Origin: Algoriphagus aquaeductus
GTDB taxonomy: Bacteria; Bacteroidota; Bacteroidia; Cytophagales; Cyclobacteriaceae
Direction of reading: 5' to 3'
Assembly: GCF_003253485.1 (NCBI RefSeq)
Contig: NZ_QKTX01000012.1
Span: 62,001-126,000, forward strand
Length of the DNA stretch: 64,000 bases
Translations under genes and position numbers: made by a program
The notes under the pieces: generated by a model
Database searches by the model: none
What the model saw: the letters and a program-made list of their open reading frames with translations, nothing else
What the model was told of the DNA's origin: nothing
Shown: one piece after another, positions 34,477 through 42,551 of the stretch
How the letters are laid out: each line of letters begins with the position of its first letter
How positions within the stretch are numbered: position 1 is the stretch's first letter

Positions 34477-35436
34477 TTAATCAAACATGTTTACATAAAA
34501 TTTTTGAGATGTATATAAGTTGTACCTATTAATGTTCCAATATCCTTCAATTTCTCCTAGCTTTTCTGGTTTCCAACTTTCGAATAAGTTTAGTGATATA
34601 GCCCAAGATTCGATTCTGGTTGCAATTAAATCTGATATTAGTTGTTGATATTTTTGTGGGTAACTTTCATTCCAACTTTTAAAATAACTTTCAATCCAAT
34701 TATTAGTGTATTCATTGGATTTACCTAATATGATAAACAATGATTTTTTGTATGGAATTAAACTAATTAAAACAATAGGGAATGGTTCTGCTTGATCATA
34801 GGATTCTGTACTTGAAATGGGAGAAAATACGCCAGCCCCACAAACTTCCAAAAAAGGGACTTCAAATGTTTTAAAAGTAAAAGAATTTGATGATAACTCG
34901 GCGTTTTCAATTTTTTCTTTATAATAAATTAAATCTGAAATCCCCAAAGCATGAGATTCTATGTTTTGCTGAAGCATTTCCTTTTCTTGACTTGAAAGTA
35001 GAATTCTCAGTCGATTTGATTTTTCCATTCTCTGATAGAATTCTAAATTTCTTTTCTTTTTCCATAATTCACCACAAAGCGACCTATATAAAAAAAGCCT
35101 TTGTGTTTCATGATTGTGAAAATCTATTTCCCCAACTTCAATAGTTCTGAAAATCGAAGTGTCATGTCTGTTACAAAACAAAGGATGACACATTACTTTG
35201 TTAAGACTATTTTTTTTGAAAACAAGAGTTCTTTCTCCATTGTATATTTTAAAGTAGTCGTTTTCGACAAGTTCAACCACATGTGAGTTTAAAGAAATTA
35301 AACTTAGTGTTCCATTTTTTTGTAATAGATGAGATTTTATTGCGTCATTATTACAGCCAATGGACATACAATTCCACTTTTTACTGTGGACATTTTTGTT
35401 TATAGCTTGGAGGATTTTTATTTTCTCTGCACTCAT
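34477..35436 (-). CDS. Unknown protein with HNH-like zinc-ligand motif, restriction-operon linked
   Basis: A 319-aa protein of unrecognised function. Residues 20-95 have paired ligands: CMSIGC (Cys23, Cys28), SH at 35-36, and MCHPLFCNRHD (Cys83, Cys88, His91, Asp92), a pattern fitting a treble-clef or HNH-like zinc site. The rest is helical, with no signal peptide or membrane segment. The start overlaps the stop of the type IIG gene by 4 bp (ATGA) and it ends one base before the membrane nuclease, so the three are translationally coupled. The gene is markedly AT-rich. It could be a nuclease subunit, inhibitor or sensor. Confidence 0.65.
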   Translation of the reverse strand: MSAEKIKILQAINKNVHSKKWNCMSIGCNNDAIKSHLLQKNGTLSLISLNSHVVELVENDYFKIYNGERTLVFKKNSLNKVMCHPLFCNRHDTSIFRTIEVGEIDFHNHETQRLFLYRSLCGELWKKKRNLEFYQRMEKSNRLRILLSSQEKEMLQQNIESHALGISDLIYYKEKIENAELSSNSFTFKTFEVPFLEVCGAGVFSPISSTESYDQAEPFPIVLISLIPYKKSLFIILGKSNEYTNNWIESYFKSWNESYPQKYQQLISDLIATRIESWAISLNLFESWKPEKLGEIEGYWNINRYNLYTSQKFYVNMFD

Positions 35437-38400
35437 TTATCACCCTCTTCCACTATCCCAATCTCTTCCTCACTTAAGCCATATAAATTGTATACCAATC
35501 GGTCAATTAGCTCTTTTAATTCTTCATTTTCTCCATTTTGAAAGATAAGTTCTTCAACCGCTTTTTCAAGTTCATTACTTGACAAAATAGAAGGGAATGG
35601 GATACTTTTGATATATCTTGATTCAAAACTATACCATCCTCCTCTCATTTGAGTAGATGTCAGTTTGATGTACCAGTTGGCTATTTTCGAATTTAAAATT
35701 CCTAGAAGGAAATAGAATGAAATCTCGGGTTTTGGAATAATTCCATATCCTCCACTAGCACCACCTGTAAACATGTATTTTCCTGTCTGGTCTAGTGCAA
35801 AACGAGAGGCAGGTGCAATATCAGGTGTGAAAATTTTTCTGGTTTGAATTATCTCAATGGCTTGATTCCTCCCAAATTGAAACCATTTTTCAACTTTAAA
35901 TTTTCCACTTTCCCTTTCTTCCAAAATACTTTTATTTGTGTTTAGATATTGGGCTGTAAGGGGGGCTTCTTTCTTAAGCAACTCAAACGGAATCAAATTT
36001 CCATTCTCGTAAGGAAACAAAATCAATAATTCAGGTTCGGAAAGGGTATATGCTCTGCTGTTTCCTCCTTTGATTAGTGGAAATAGAAGTGCTTTTTCAA
36101 GCTCAATTTCTTTATCTAACTGTTCTGAAAAAACGATAAAAGTTTTCTCTAATTCACTTATTTTTTTGACTATAAATACTTTATCTGCACTAGTCTTTAA
36201 CCCTTGGAAAATCCTTTCGGTTAGTGTTTCTAGTGTATTTTCAGATTGTTTTATTCTTTGTAGTAGAAGACTTTCCTCATTCTTTAAGAAAACCCAATTT
36301 TCCTTACTAAGAGATGAAATATCTACTTCACTAAATTTCATTTCATTTATTTCCAAAATTGAGGATGGAACCTCACATTCATAAAATGAGATTTTTTCGT
36401 TAGGTTCTTTCAACATAAAAAATATCCCGGTATATGTTGTAGCGTCTTCAAAAACCTGATTTGAACCAAAATGAATAATCTTTTCAAGGAATTGAGTACT
36501 CTTTAAAAATCCTCTTATTTCAGCCCCATAGTTTGCATTCAGAAATTTATGAGGATTAATATATGCTAACGAACCTTTTTTTGAAAGAATTTTATATCCA
36601 AGTTCTATAAATGGTATATAGATATCATAATTTCCTTTTCCAGTTGACTCGTAAGATTTGTTTAAATGCTCCACAAATTCAGGGGAATTTTTTTGAAGCT
36701 CTTGAATTCTGATATAAGGAGGATTGCCGATCACCACATCAAATCCTACAAAATCGCCTTCATCATTGAGCACTTCTGGAAATTCAAACCTCCATTCAAA
36801 GGCATTTTCATAGATCTGATTAGATCTAATTTCCTCGATTTGGGTATCCAGCATGTTGAGTTCCGCAGTGACTTTTTCCACTTTGGCCAGGCGGATTTTC
36901 TTCTCTTTTGCCGATTCCTCGAAAAGTCCAGTCTGACTCGTCAAGTTGTAAAGTTCCCCTCCGAGTTTTGCCCTCCGGAGAATCTTGGGATCGTTTTTGG
37001 AGATCTCGGATCGGAAGTTGGTTTTGATCTGTGCGATCAGGGCTTCCATCGCCCGTTTTTCGTCCTTGCTCTTTGCATTGCGGTAGGTGGAAACTGCCGT
37101 TTTGTAGTCTTCAATCTTCCATGAGCCTTTAAGCGCAGACTTGAGGTCGGAATCCAATGCAAAGCGGGAAACTAGGGAATTGCCGACTTTGATGTTGATG
37201 TCGATATTGGGCAAGGTTTCCAGCTCTCGACCTTGAAACCCTCCAAGGGTTTCGAACCCTTGGAGGGTTGCTATTCTATAATACGCCGATTTCAAAAGCT
37301 CAATCCAAAGCCTCAACCGACAGATTTTGACGGAGTTGGGATTGATATCTACCCCGAAAAGACAGTTCTCGATGATGGTCTGCTTTTCGTGAAAAAGCGT
37401 TTCCTGGATGCGTTGGCTTTCTTTGCTTAAGTAATTGTATTCAAACAGATTACCTTCCAAGTCAGCAATGATCAATTCATCATTGATCACTTCGACGACA
37501 TGGCTACTGATCGGGTCATAATTGGAATCCACCAAAATTTTAAGCTCACTCTTGATGGCAATCAATTCATTCAATACCGAAACCAGAAAATGTCCGGACC
37601 CGACCGCGGGATCCACGATTTTCAGGCTATTGATGATCTCATTGGCTATTCTTCTGACTTCTTTTCTATTTCCGGATCTGATTTCCTCCTGTAGGTCTTC
37701 CTTCAGTTCTTCAAAAGTTTGGCAGTTCCACCCTTTGGCCTGATTGAATTTTTGGACGATTGTTTTCCGAATCGTCTTTGCAGACATATACATGGTGATA
37801 AATCCGGGCGTGAACACGGATCCATCTTTGTAGCCATTGATTTTCTCAAAGATGAGACCAAGCACGGAAGCATTGATCAAGGTCTTATTTTCCTCTTGAA
37901 TGTCCTCTGAACCTTCCGAACTGAAATCGTAGGCATTCAGAAACTCCAAGAGGTATTCCAGAGCGGGAAGACTTCCGGTCCGCTTTTTCCCCTGATCATT
38001 CTTCAAAACCGTGCTTCCGATAATCGGGATGGATTTTTCATCTTGGAGATTGGAGATGAACAAAGTGTCGTGTTCCATATCCGTTGGCTCAAAAAGCGAA
38101 CTGTTCAGGTAAGGAACATTTCCAAAAATCTGGTTGATTTCTTCTGATCGGTCTTGGTACTTTCTGGCTAAGACTTTAAAAAATAGGCTATTGAGGTCGT
38201 CATAATTTTTGATTTTATCCCGATTCAGAAATGAATAGGAGCGGTCTCCCTTATGATAATTGATCAATTGGGCTTCCAAAAGCTTGAGAAACAGGATTCT
38301 ATTGATCCAAGTAATCGAAAGCTCCAAGCCAACATTGAAAAGCCGCTCTTCATGGCTGGTGCCAAACTGGCTTGGCTTTTTCAGTCTGCTGATTTTGTCC

Positions 38401-39287
38401 AAGCTGTCCAGCTCGGTAATCGTACTTTCCAAAATGGAACCCACATTCCGCGCCCCAACCTTACTTCTTCCGATGACTTTTTTTCCGCCATCGTTCGTTT
38501 CGTCAAGTCCTATGATGTGCAGCAGTTCGCTGTAAAACCGTCTGTCCAGGCTATTGCTGTCGTTGGCAAAGGGAAGCTTCAGCAAATGCTCTGGTGAGAG
38601 AAGCTTGAAAAGGGCAATCAGCTTGATATCATCGCTTTTGTCTGTATTTCGCAGTGGTTTTTCATAGTCCCGGAAATCAAAGTAGGTGAACGGTATCTGG
38701 TCTTTTACCTTTTCGATGGCAGGTTCAGCGATGTTTTTGTAGAAAAAGTCAGTCTTTATTTCTGACAATCTTTTTGCTTCGAAGTCTTCAAATTGCTTTA
38801 CCAATGCTTTGTTTTGAGCAAAAAGACGGTCGAAAATTTGGGCTTCAAAAATAAACCACTCATGAATATTGGTTACAACCAAGTGCTTTATTTCCAGATT
38901 TTTATGTGTGATTCGCTCACGTAAATAATAAAGAATAAGCTCTTGAAGTGCTTTATAATTTAGATTTGAAATAGAGATCATCTCACCCTTATTGGTAGGC
39001 TTTTTAGCTTCAATGATCACTCCGACATTGGATTTGGCACTATCTCCCAAATGAATTACCAAATCATTTTTTCCCTTGATGTTGATGAAGTGGCTTGGCT
39101 CGTAATAAGTTTTCTTTAAAAAGTCGATAACCAGATTTTTGTGAAACTCCTCGGGTTCGGAATCATTGATCCGATCGAGTAGTTGAACCAGGTTCGATTT
39201 AAAACTCTCAATAGCAATCCGGTTGGGCTTTACTTTTCGGAATGCTGGATTTAATGCTTGTTTGGGTTTAAGGTACTTTTCGGTCAT
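35433..39287 (-). CDS. Type IIG restriction-modification enzyme (Eco57I-like)
   Basis: A 1284-aa fusion that should both methylate adenine and cut DNA. N-terminal PD-(D/E)XK: NDLVIHL (Asp75) and IIEAKKP (Glu93-x-Lys95). Methylase motif I is DPAVGSGHF (559-567), GVDINPNSV follows at 645-653, and motif IV is NPPY (855-858). The last ~400 residues form the target-recognition region (GGASGGYGI near its end). Residues about 673-684 are encoded by a perfect 15-3-15 palindrome read in frame. The part after NPPY is much more AT-rich than the N-terminal two thirds, suggesting domain exchange. First gene of the coupled three-gene operon. Confidence 0.88.
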   Translation of the reverse strand: MTEKYLKPKQALNPAFRKVKPNRIAIESFKSNLVQLLDRINDSEPEEFHKNLVIDFLKKTYYEPSHFINIKGKNDLVIHLGDSAKSNVGVIIEAKKPTNKGEMISISNLNYKALQELILYYLRERITHKNLEIKHLVVTNIHEWFIFEAQIFDRLFAQNKALVKQFEDFEAKRLSEIKTDFFYKNIAEPAIEKVKDQIPFTYFDFRDYEKPLRNTDKSDDIKLIALFKLLSPEHLLKLPFANDSNSLDRRFYSELLHIIGLDETNDGGKKVIGRSKVGARNVGSILESTITELDSLDKISRLKKPSQFGTSHEERLFNVGLELSITWINRILFLKLLEAQLINYHKGDRSYSFLNRDKIKNYDDLNSLFFKVLARKYQDRSEEINQIFGNVPYLNSSLFEPTDMEHDTLFISNLQDEKSIPIIGSTVLKNDQGKKRTGSLPALEYLLEFLNAYDFSSEGSEDIQEENKTLINASVLGLIFEKINGYKDGSVFTPGFITMYMSAKTIRKTIVQKFNQAKGWNCQTFEELKEDLQEEIRSGNRKEVRRIANEIINSLKIVDPAVGSGHFLVSVLNELIAIKSELKILVDSNYDPISSHVVEVINDELIIADLEGNLFEYNYLSKESQRIQETLFHEKQTIIENCLFGVDINPNSVKICRLRLWIELLKSAYYRIATLQGFETLGGFQGRELETLPNIDINIKVGNSLVSRFALDSDLKSALKGSWKIEDYKTAVSTYRNAKSKDEKRAMEALIAQIKTNFRSEISKNDPKILRRAKLGGELYNLTSQTGLFEESAKEKKIRLAKVEKVTAELNMLDTQIEEIRSNQIYENAFEWRFEFPEVLNDEGDFVGFDVVIGNPPYIRIQELQKNSPEFVEHLNKSYESTGKGNYDIYIPFIELGYKILSKKGSLAYINPHKFLNANYGAEIRGFLKSTQFLEKIIHFGSNQVFEDATTYTGIFFMLKEPNEKISFYECEVPSSILEINEMKFSEVDISSLSKENWVFLKNEESLLLQRIKQSENTLETLTERIFQGLKTSADKVFIVKKISELEKTFIVFSEQLDKEIELEKALLFPLIKGGNSRAYTLSEPELLILFPYENGNLIPFELLKKEAPLTAQYLNTNKSILEERESGKFKVEKWFQFGRNQAIEIIQTRKIFTPDIAPASRFALDQTGKYMFTGGASGGYGIIPKPEISFYFLLGILNSKIANWYIKLTSTQMRGGWYSFESRYIKSIPFPSILSSNELEKAVEELIFQNGENEELKELIDRLVYNLYGLSEEEIGIVEEGDK
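37237..37269. repeat. Perfect 15-3-15 palindrome inside the type IIG coding region
   Basis: AACCCTCCAAGGGTT, loop TCG, AACCCTTGGAGGGTT. It encodes ATLQGFETLGGFQ on the minus strand between AYYR and RELETLPNID, which are conserved methylase segments. The sequence resembles intergenic Bacteroidota palindromes, not protein-driven sequence. Confidence 0.85.
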
Positions 39288-39429
39288 TAGAAATCAGCTT
39301 GCTGGAAAAAATCTTTCAACAAGATGCAATTTTTTTGACTAAAAAGGCAATCGATTTTTAGCGGTGATTGAAAAATTAAGACGGTATTTGTCTTGGTTTT
39401 TAAAAAGAGAAAAAGAATAATCTGATTGG

Positions 39430-39558
39430 TTAGGTTAAATTTTGTACCTGTGTCTTGCGAACCTTGTGATCTCGAACAGCATTGATGATTGTGCTTTTTC
39501 CAGATCCATTTGGCCCTGCAAAGACTCTAAGTCTAAGATTTGATTTAGTCGAGGACAA
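39430..39558 (-). pseudogene. Truncated zeta-toxin-like P-loop kinase
   Basis: From a TTG at 39558 the frame reads LRLRVFAGPNGSGKSTIINA and continues VRDHKVRKTQVQNLT-stop, 42 codons. AGPNGSGKST is a Walker A motif typical of zeta-like kinases that follow such antitoxins; the rest of the usual ~190-aa protein is missing. It overlaps the end of the upstream small gene, as a real antitoxin-toxin pair would. Confidence 0.7.
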
Positions 39559-39790
39559 GTTTTCTGGATTTTGAATAGTCTTTCAATTTCTCAAGCTGAA
39601 TTACCGAACCATCTGAATTCTCACGTACAATCCACCCATTTTCCGCTTTGACCACATATCCAGCGATTTCCATCGAGGCATCTGAAGCTTTTTTTACCGC
39701 AGCGGAAGCTACACGGACTAAATCCCGCTTGGTCAAATAAGCAGTAGTTTTTCGTGCCTTCGATTTTTTAGTTCTTTTTGGACTCTTCAT
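39545..39790 (-). CDS. Small basic antitoxin-like protein partnered with zeta-like kinase
   Basis: An 81-aa protein: a very basic N-terminus (PKRTKKSKARKTTAYLTKRD), a helix and a C-terminal beta part (GYVVKAENGWIVRENSDGS, ending KSRKLVLD). In Bacteroidota such proteins are encoded directly before AAA/zeta-toxin-like kinases, recalled from general family context. Here the kinase is only a fragment, so this is an orphan antitoxin. It is the island gene closest to mnmE, 17 bp from its stop codon. Confidence 0.65.
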   Translation of the reverse strand: MKSPKRTKKSKARKTTAYLTKRDLVRVASAAVKKASDASMEIAGYVVKAENGWIVRENSDGSVIQLEKLKDYSKSRKLVLD

Positions 39791-39807
39791 ATTGTCAATT
39801 TAAGAAG

Positions 39808-39825
39808 CTATTTCCCGATACAAAA
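39808..39825 (-). other. Attachment-site-like repeat, mnmE copy
   Basis: CTATTTCCCGATACAAAA on the plus strand encodes the C-terminal FCIGK-stop of MnmE on the minus strand. It is the inner boundary of the putative island and the partner of 30845-30862. Confidence 0.75.
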
Positions 39826-41190
39826 CTTACTAAAAATATTCGCCAGCAAATCATCGGTGGTCACTTGCCCGGTAATCTCTCCGAGATAGTGCAGAGATCT
39901 TCGGATATCCATCGCCAGAAAATCATTAGTCACTTCCTGATCCAAACCGGATAGGACATCCAGCAAAGATTCTCTGGTTTTGGTCAGGCTATCATAGTGG
40001 CGCACGTTGGTCACAATGGTGTTTCCGGTCCGGAATTTATCCAGGTTGACGAGTTCAAGAATGCGGGCTTTGAGCCCTTCCAGATTCTCTTTTTTGCCTG
40101 CCGAGATAAAAATGGTATCCGGATGTTTTTCCTTTAACTCACTGATAATATTCTCCTTAGCCTTATCCGTCTTATTCGCTACTTTCAGAAAAGGCACGCC
40201 CAAGTTTTCCAGTTTGTTGATGTCCCGATTGATCTCTACCAGGTCGGTATCACTCAGGTCAAAGAGGTACAGAATCAGGGAAGCGGTCTTCATTTTCTCT
40301 TGAGTCCGACTTACGCCTATGGCCTCGATGGTATCAGTGGTTTCCCGCAAACCGGCCGTATCGATAAATCGGAAGATGACTCCGCCGATGCTGATCTCAT
40401 CTTCGATAAAATCGCGGGTGGTACCTGCGATATCCGAAACGATCGCTTTTTCCTCATTGAGTAGGGCATTGAGAAGCGTGGATTTTCCGGCATTTGGCTT
40501 GCCGGCGATGACCGTGGGAACCCCGTTTTTAATCACGTTGCCCAAGTCGAAACTCAAGATGAGTTCCTCGACGATTCTCAGAATCCGCTCTACCAATGTT
40601 CTCAAATCATCCCGACTGGCAAACTCTACATCTTCCTCCACAAAGTCGAGTTCCAACTCAATCATGGAGGCAAAGTGGATCAGTTGATTTCTCAGTTCTT
40701 GGATCTCAGAGGAAAAACCGCCACGCATCTGATTCAGTGCGGCTTGGTGGCTGGTTTCGGAGTCTGCATGGATTAAATCGGCCACGGCCTCTGCTTGGGC
40801 GAGATCAAATTGTCCATTTAAGAAGGCACGTTGGGTAAATTCTCCGGGCTTGGCTAGGCGGATACCTTTGCGTACAAAGAGCTTGAGCACCTGATTGATG
40901 ATGTAGGAGGAACCGTGCGTCGAAATTTCCACTACATTTTCTTTGGTAAAGGATTTCGGAGCTTTAAAAACGGAGACTAAAACTTCATCGATGATTTTTT
41001 CTCCATCCCGGATAGTACCAAAATGAATGGTATGGGTAGGAACTTCTTCCAAGTTTTTTCCAAAAAAGACCTCATTTGTGGCTTTGATGGCATTTTTTCC
41101 GGAAAGACGAATGACGGCAATAGCGCCGACTCCCTGTGGAGTAGCTAGAGCGATGATGGTATCTTCGCGTTCTGCGAGATTAAAACTCAT
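39808..41190 (-). CDS. mnmE: tRNA uridine-5-carboxymethylaminomethyl modification GTPase MnmE
   Basis: A 460-aa GTPase that, with MnmG, modifies U34 of certain tRNAs. N-terminal folate-binding domain (DTIIALATPQGVGAIAVIRL), helical domain, inserted G domain (GKPNAGKSTLLNALL, DTAGLRE, NKTDK) and the catalytic C-terminal FCIGK with the essential Cys. It overlaps the thioredoxin gene by 4 bp (ATGA), so it is the last gene of the metal-transport operon. Its last codons form the island attachment-like site; the C-terminus is intact. Confidence 0.97.
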   Translation of the reverse strand: MSFNLAEREDTIIALATPQGVGAIAVIRLSGKNAIKATNEVFFGKNLEEVPTHTIHFGTIRDGEKIIDEVLVSVFKAPKSFTKENVVEISTHGSSYIINQVLKLFVRKGIRLAKPGEFTQRAFLNGQFDLAQAEAVADLIHADSETSHQAALNQMRGGFSSEIQELRNQLIHFASMIELELDFVEEDVEFASRDDLRTLVERILRIVEELILSFDLGNVIKNGVPTVIAGKPNAGKSTLLNALLNEEKAIVSDIAGTTRDFIEDEISIGGVIFRFIDTAGLRETTDTIEAIGVSRTQEKMKTASLILYLFDLSDTDLVEINRDINKLENLGVPFLKVANKTDKAKENIISELKEKHPDTIFISAGKKENLEGLKARILELVNLDKFRTGNTIVTNVRHYDSLTKTRESLLDVLSGLDQEVTNDFLAMDIRRSLHYLGEITGQVTTDDLLANIFSKFCIGK

Positions 41191-41651
41191 GGTTTGACTC
41201 GGAAAGCTTTTTCGACCAATTCGTTCAATCCTGCCAAAAATGCGTCCGCGGGGCGATAGCCGGGGAGTTGAGCGATGTTTTGAAGTCCAGGTTCGATCAC
41301 CACAAAATTGGGATAAGACCGAACCCGCATGGCTGCCGCCATTTCGGCTTCAGTGTAGGTTTTTCCCATGAATTCAAATTTTCGCTGCGTGTTTTCAGCG
41401 TTCAGTTTGACCGTGTAAAAGTTTTGCTTGAGATGGGCGACCACTTTAGGGTCGGTGAAAGTCTCTTTGTCCATTTTCTTACACCAACCACACCAATCCG
41501 TGTAGACATCGACCAAAATCATTTTTGGCTGTTTGGTATTGGCTGCAATGGCCTCTTCAAACTTCATCCATTGAATCTCATCTTGAGCTTTTAAGGAAAG
41601 ACTCAAAAAGAAGCTGAAAACTAGAAGTAGGAGGTATTTCATTTTTATCAT
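41187..41651 (-). CDS. Exported thioredoxin-fold protein
   Basis: A 154-aa protein with a signal peptide (to about residue 22) and a thioredoxin fold of the DUF255/thioredoxin_7 type; the active site is WCGWC (Cys54, Cys57) in VDVYTDWCGWCKKMDKETF. It likely acts as a periplasmic disulfide reductase or isomerase. It lies 3 bp after the second metal permease and overlaps mnmE, so it is part of the same transcript. Starts at 41651 and 41642 are both possible. Confidence 0.87.
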   Translation of the reverse strand: MIKMKYLLLLVFSFFLSLSLKAQDEIQWMKFEEAIAANTKQPKMILVDVYTDWCGWCKKMDKETFTDPKVVAHLKQNFYTVKLNAENTQRKFEFMGKTYTEAEMAAAMRVRSYPNFVVIEPGLQNIAQLPGYRPADAFLAGLNELVEKAFRVKP

Positions 41652-41654
41652 TAA

Positions 41655-42551
41655 TCAAATTCCTAACGGCTTGGCAGCCTTGTAAGTTCCTTGCAGCCAA
41701 CTTGGTTTTTTGCCTTTTATGATGGCGCTCAACAGAAAGAAGATTCCGGCAACAGTAACCATCATTCCTGCTATCGAACTGTCGATCCAGTAGGCAAGAT
41801 AATAACCTAAAATCGCAATTAAAATGCCAAGTGCGGCGGTAAGTTGAAGTAAGGGCATCAGACTTTTGGTCCATAGGAAAGCAGTCGCCGGCGGAACCAC
41901 CAAGAGTGCCACCACCAAAATCGCCCCCACGGACTCGAAGCTGCTGACCGTAGTGTAGGAAACCATACTCATCAAAGCGAGATTGACTCCCTTGGCATTG
42001 ATCCCAATCACAGAGCTAAAGCTTTCATCGAAGCTAGTCAGGATCAACTCTTTAAATAACAGGTAGATAAATCCTATTACAAAGAAGAAATTCAATCCTG
42101 CCAACCAGGTAATTCTGGGTCCTAAATTCAGCCCACTTTTTGTAACCCAAAGGTCAATCGGCAGGTAGGCAATCTCTCCATAGAGCACACATTCCTGATC
42201 CAAATCTACCTTATAAGCAAACAGATTGATCAGAATAATTCCGATGGCAAAAAGCAGGGTAAAAGTGATCCCGATAGAGGCATCGAGCTGAACTTTGGCT
42301 TTTTTGCGCAAGCCCTCAATCATCAAGGTTGCCAAAATCCCGAGCAATCCCGCTCCCATAATTACTTCAAGGCTCCGCTGACTTCCGGATACAAAGAAGC
42401 CAATCACGATTCCCGGCAGAACGGCATGTGAAATAGCATCTCCGGTCATGGACATTTTTCGAAGCATCATAAAGACCCCCAAAAATCCACAGGAAATTGC
42501 GATGAGGGCGCCGGTGAAAATGATCAGAAAAGCGTTGCTGTCAAAGGTCAT
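41655..42551 (-). CDS. Metal ABC transporter permease (ABC-3 family)
   Basis: A 298-aa membrane protein with about eight helices; GVFMMLRKMSMTGDAISHAVLPGIVIGF and VGAILVVALLVVPPATAFLWT are the diagnostic segments of the Mn/Zn/Fe permease family (MntB/ZnuB). It overlaps the first permease gene by 4 bp and together they should form a heterodimeric channel powered by the ATPase encoded at 43836. Mn(II) is favoured because of the MntR-like regulator heading the operon; Zn(II) or Fe(II) cannot be excluded. Confidence 0.92.
   Translation of the reverse strand: MTFDSNAFLIIFTGALIAISCGFLGVFMMLRKMSMTGDAISHAVLPGIVIGFFVSGSQRSLEVIMGAGLLGILATLMIEGLRKKAKVQLDASIGITFTLLFAIGIILINLFAYKVDLDQECVLYGEIAYLPIDLWVTKSGLNLGPRITWLAGLNFFFVIGFIYLLFKELILTSFDESFSSVIGINAKGVNLALMSMVSYTTVSSFESVGAILVVALLVVPPATAFLWTKSLMPLLQLTAALGILIAILGYYLAYWIDSSIAGMMVTVAGIFFLLSAIIKGKKPSWLQGTYKAAKPLGI

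Larger units (their letters stand above)
30845..39825. mobile_element. Putative 9-kb genomic island inserted at the mnmE 3' end
   Basis: The segment between the two direct repeats holds only accessory functions: toxin-antitoxin-type genes, Fic, HigBA, a restriction-modification operon and gene debris, some of it clearly more AT-rich than the flanks. The 3' end of trmE/mnmE (thdF) is an established attachment site of SGI1-type islands. I find no tyrosine recombinase, excisionase or relaxase, so it is either a non-autonomous passenger or a decayed island. Similar debris outside the outer repeat (30475-30792) points to an older or tandem insertion. Confidence 0.65.

Noticed and set aside
30845-39825. 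Integrase or transposase within the island
   Set aside because: No frame with tyrosine- or serine-recombinase motifs was found on either strand; the only transposase in the window is the RAYT at 1304.
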